A stretch of 15,669 bases of DNA from Lachnospiraceae bacterium (GTDB taxonomy: Bacteria > Bacillota > Clostridia > Lachnospirales > Lachnospiraceae): the NCBI GenBank assembly GCA_900769115.1, contig CAAGFJ010000081.1, forward strand, positions 1 through 15,669, read 5' to 3'. The notes beneath the pieces are model-generated. The model saw nothing but the letters and a program-made list of their open reading frames with translations, made no database searches and was not told the DNA's origin. The translations under genes and the position numbers were made by a program. Within the stretch, counting starts at the first letter, position 1. Each line of letters opens with the position of its first letter. Positions 14,220-15,669 of this stretch are shown here, piece by piece.

Positions 14220-14239
14220 ATGTGACGCATATATCACAT
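14220..14239. other. Inverted repeat in the lexA leader
   Basis: ATGTGA and TCACAT arms flank 8 bases, forming a short palindrome between the lexA -10 and start codon. The arms recall CRP half-sites, but the spacing is 8 rather than 6 and a CRP role in Clostridia is not supported. More likely an RNA hairpin or coincidence. Confidence 0.3.
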
Positions 14240-14265
14240 GAATCCGTTAGTCATAATCTACTCTT

Positions 14266-14294
14266 ATCATATCATATTTCATATCAAAAAGCAA
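14266..14294 (-). promoter_or_regulatory. Probable lexA promoter
   Basis: On the minus strand, TTGCTT (14294-14289), 17 bp, TATGAT (14271-14266). The -35 overlaps the leftmost LexA-like site, consistent with autorepression. Confidence 0.6.
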
Positions 14295-14331
14295 ACAAAT
14301 ATTCCGAACAAAGTTTCCGAACATATTTTCG
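14292..14331. promoter_or_regulatory. Cluster of three LexA-box-like operators
   Basis: Compared with GAAC-N4-GTTC, sites are CAAACAAATATTCC (14292-14305, two mismatches), CGAACAAAGTTTCC (14305-14318, one) and CGAACATATTTTCG (14318-14331, one). They are spaced 13 bp centre to centre, sharing end bases. They lie upstream of both divergent promoters. Confidence 0.7.
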
Positions 14332-14340
14332 AGAAAAGTA

Positions 14341-14369
14341 TTGACAAACAAATGTTCACCTGTTAAAAT
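14341..14369 (+). promoter_or_regulatory. SOS promoter of the LysM gene
   Basis: TTGACA (14341-14346), 17 bp, TAAAAT (14364-14369). A LexA-like site begins inside the -35 and fills the spacer, so repressor would block polymerase directly. Confidence 0.75.
14345..14358. promoter_or_regulatory. LexA-box-like operator within the LysM promoter
   Basis: CAAACAAATGTTCA differs from GAAC-N4-GTTC at one core base. It overlaps the -35 and the spacer. Confidence 0.7.
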
Positions 14370-14378
14370 ACAGAAAAA

Positions 14379-14392
14379 CGAACAAACATTCG
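14379..14392. promoter_or_regulatory. LexA-box-like operator just after the start site
   Basis: CGAACAAACATTCG differs from GAAC-N4-GTTC at one core base. It lies just downstream of the predicted transcription start (~14376) of the LysM gene. Confidence 0.7.
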
Positions 14393-14415
14393 GATAAAAG
14401 AAGAGGAGTGATTAC

Positions 14416-14760
14416 ATGGGTCTATATAGAAGAAAAGCTGTAAAGAACAGTTCAATAAAGGTGAACAATAATATTATTATGTTAACAATTGCAATGGTTT
14501 TGATATTGAGCATTGTTATGATTGGACGTATTCATTTTGTAAAGGCAGATGAGAGTGTACAATATGATAAGACATTTCAAGCAATTGAGATAGAACCTGG
14601 TGATACGTTATCTGCAATTGCACATGAATATGCACGATCCGATGCTGACTGTCAAGATTACATGGAAGAAGTAATAGAGATCAATGGACTTAAGGATGGT
14701 CAGATTCATGCAGGATGCTATCTTATGATTCCTGTTTATACAGTAGTGTCCTCAAAGTAA
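14416..14760 (+). CDS. LysM protein, probable SOS cell-division inhibitor (YneA-like)
   Basis: A 114-residue protein. A basic N-terminus (YRRKAVKNSSIKVN) is followed by one membrane segment (~20-38), then an extracellular part ending in a LysM domain (~55-107, with EPGDTLSAIAHEY and MIPVYTV), which binds peptidoglycan. This architecture, size, and position divergent from lexA match YneA of Bacillus subtilis, an SOS-induced protein that delays cell division after DNA damage. AGAGGAG lies 7 bases before the ATG. Its promoter carries LexA-like sites. The stop codon lies inside the gene tail of the opposite-strand PP-loop enzyme, overlapping by 25 bases. Sequence identity to YneA has not been established; the role is inferred from architecture and operators. 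Confidence 0.85.
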   Translation: MGLYRRKAVKNSSIKVNNNIIMLTIAMVLILSIVMIGRIHFVKADESVQYDKTFQAIEIEPGDTLSAIAHEYARSDADCQDYMEEVIEINGLKDGQIHAGCYLMIPVYTVVSSK

Positions 14761-15458
14761 TGCAAGAGGGCACTATTTAGATTCTTATTAAGACCAGGGA
14801 ATTGTTTCTGGCTGGCTTGAAGGTAATTTTTGATTTCCTGTCTTTTGGTATAACCGTCTGCAGGGCATGGGTTTGTGATGACAGGCAGATGATTCTTATA
14901 AGCATATCCTTTGACTTCCCATTCCTCAATAAAGAGCATAGGCCGAATCAGAGTAAGTCCGGTTTTATCTAGATGTGTTACAGGAGGAAAGCAATAATAA
15001 TGTCCTTCAAAGAATAATGACATAATACTTGTTTCAATAAAGTCATTCTTGTGATGAGCATATGCAATTTTGTTACAGCCAAGAGATAAAGCTTTTTCGT
15101 TTAAGGCTCCTTTTCGCATCTTAGCACATAGAGAACATGGATTTTTTTCTTTGCGTTCTTTGAATATAATAGGATATATTTGTGTCCGGATTCCATAAAA
15201 TGGTATATCCAGTTCATTACAATATTCTTCCAGAATTGGAATGGTAGTATCCGCATTGTTTTCAATTCCTAAATCTACATAGATCGCAACAAGTTCATAT
15301 GGAACTGGATAGAATTTCTGTAATTGTTGCAATCCCTTTAGAAGTGTCAGGCTGTCTTTACCGCCGGATAATCCAACTGCAATTTTATCGCCTGATTGTA
15401 TCATATTGTATTTCTGAATGCATTGGCGTAGGTAACTAAGTAATTTCTGTGTGTCCAT
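14736..15458 (-). CDS. TtcA-like PP-loop tRNA thiolation enzyme
   Basis: A 240-residue N-type ATP pyrophosphatase. The ATP-binding PP-loop is GLSGGKDS (29-36). CSLC (Cys108, Cys111) and Cys198 in NPCPADG match the three cysteines that hold an iron-sulphur cluster in TtcA, which makes 2-thiocytidine at position 32 of tRNA. ADGYTKRQEIKNYL also fits this subfamily. It is shorter than E. coli TtcA (about 310 residues), like other Gram-positive members. The ATG at 15458 is used; AAAGG lies 8-12 bases upstream and homologues begin near here, while the longer frame to 15572 runs through the promoter. It converges with the LysM gene, overlapping it by 25 bases. The target tRNA position has not been shown for this subfamily. 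Confidence 0.85.
   Translation of the reverse strand: MDTQKLLSYLRQCIQKYNMIQSGDKIAVGLSGGKDSLTLLKGLQQLQKFYPVPYELVAIYVDLGIENNADTTIPILEEYCNELDIPFYGIRTQIYPIIFKERKEKNPCSLCAKMRKGALNEKALSLGCNKIAYAHHKNDFIETSIMSLFFEGHYYCFPPVTHLDKTGLTLIRPMLFIEEWEVKGYAYKNHLPVITNPCPADGYTKRQEIKNYLQASQKQFPGLNKNLNSALLHYFEDTTV
14744..14775. terminator. Hairpin spanning the overlapping 3' ends
   Basis: TAGTGTCCTC (14744-14753) pairs with GAGGGCACTA (14766-14775), 10 bp with one G-T pair and a 12-base loop that contains the LysM stop codon. It also lies within the end of the PP-loop gene. T runs after it are poor on both strands, so termination is uncertain. Confidence 0.5.
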
Positions 15459-15506
15459 GATAGAGCCTTTCTTTTTGTACACGATATTCAATACAGTTTT
15501 TCTAAT

Positions 15507-15535
15507 ATTATACAGACTTGACAGGAATAGTGCAA
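15507..15535 (-). promoter_or_regulatory. Promoter of the TtcA-like gene
   Basis: On the minus strand, TTGCAC (15535-15530), 17 bp, TATAAT (15512-15507). The untranslated leader would be about 43 bases to the ATG at 15458. Confidence 0.75.
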
Positions 15536-15546
15536 TATGGTATTGT
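15518..15546 (+). promoter_or_regulatory. Possible outward-facing promoter overlapping the one above
   Basis: TTGACA (15518-15523), 17 bp, TATTGT (15541-15546). It would read rightward into sequence beyond the window and share DNA with the opposite-strand promoter. Confidence 0.45.
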
Positions 15547-15583
15547 AGTTCCAGAAATACAACTCTTCGCAAAACACACCAGA

Positions 15584-15601
15584 GTTTTCCGAAAGGGAAA
15601 C
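15584..15601 (+). other. GAAA-tetraloop hairpin in a possible leader
   Basis: GTTTTCC-GAAA-GGGAAAC forms a 7-bp stem with one G-T pair and a GNRA-type loop. It lies in the transcript of the outward-facing promoter. The rest of 15547-15669 holds no supported gene; an ATG at 15660 would give only the first codons of an open frame. Confidence 0.4.
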
Positions 15602-15669
15602 GGAGTGGAGTGGTAGTTGTCAGTGAGCGTATGGAATTATCCTTGTTGGATGAGCGAACATGAATGACA

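Noticed and set aside
14220..14239. CRP-like palindrome in the lexA leader
   Set aside because: Arm spacing is 8 instead of 6, and it lies between -10 and start codon; CRP control is not expected for lexA in Clostridia.
15451..15663. 70-codon open frame on the plus strand at the right end
   Set aside because: It runs through the start and promoter of the TtcA-like gene, has no ribosome binding site at its start, and its composition looks untranslated.
1..15669. CRISPR array, tRNA, rRNA, transposase or phage genes
   Set aside because: No spaced identical repeats, cloverleaf sequence or recognisable mobility or phage proteins were seen on either strand.

Overview
This window looks like chromosomal DNA of a low-GC Gram-positive of class Clostridia, most likely family Lachnospiraceae. 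The reasons are the AT-rich composition, strong AGGAGG-type ribosome binding sites, near-consensus sigma-A promoters, the gene order rng-rplU-prp-rpmA-obg-yhbY-nadD-yqeK-rsfS, and a lexA gene divergent from a LysM gene. The assignment rests on gene order and protein character, not on a database match.

Layout. (1) 1-436 is the C-terminal end of a leucine-rich-repeat protein, closed by an intrinsic terminator. (2) 541-4647 holds a promoter, a radical SAM protein with its overlapping partner (DUF2344-like), and a short RNase G/E homologue. (3) 4646-5430 is an accessory segment: a small membrane protein with its own promoter and terminator, bracketed by an exact 28-bp direct repeat. (4) 5432-8913 is the ribosome/GTPase/NAD block: rplU with a structured leader, prp, rpmA, a terminator, obg, yhbY and nadD. 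(5) 8914-10705 is a second accessory unit: a secreted repeat protein with a perfect consensus promoter and strong terminator, separating nadD from yqeK. (6) 10734-13585 holds yqeK, rsfS, a membrane HD-GYP protein, an unrecognised 109-residue protein and three hairpins. (7) 13586-14760 is an SOS module: lexA (minus strand) and a YneA-like LysM gene (plus strand) share an intergenic region with about five LexA-box-like sites. (8) 14736-15458 is a TtcA-like PP-loop enzyme on the minus strand, overlapping the tail of the LysM gene. The last about 120 bases hold an outward-facing promoter candidate and a small hairpin, and no gene that can be supported.

How the genes fit together. Prp is the protease that removes the N-terminal extension of bL27, and the L27 here carries that extension with the expected cleavage motif, so protease and substrate are neighbours. 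Obg, YhbY and RsfS act on 50S assembly or subunit joining; NadD and YqeK handle NAD and dinucleotide metabolism. LexA and the LysM protein form a likely damage-checkpoint pair, in which repressor cleavage would release a division inhibitor. The HD-GYP protein suggests c-di-GMP turnover, with the small downstream protein as a possible partner.

The most unusual points are the repeat-flanked membrane-protein cassette between rng and rplU, the accessory genes placed at joints of housekeeping operons, the LexA operator cluster with the LysM gene, the HD-GYP protein whose signature reads GYL, and the terminator/promoter overlap before yqeK. I found no convincing evidence of a wholly new multi-gene system.
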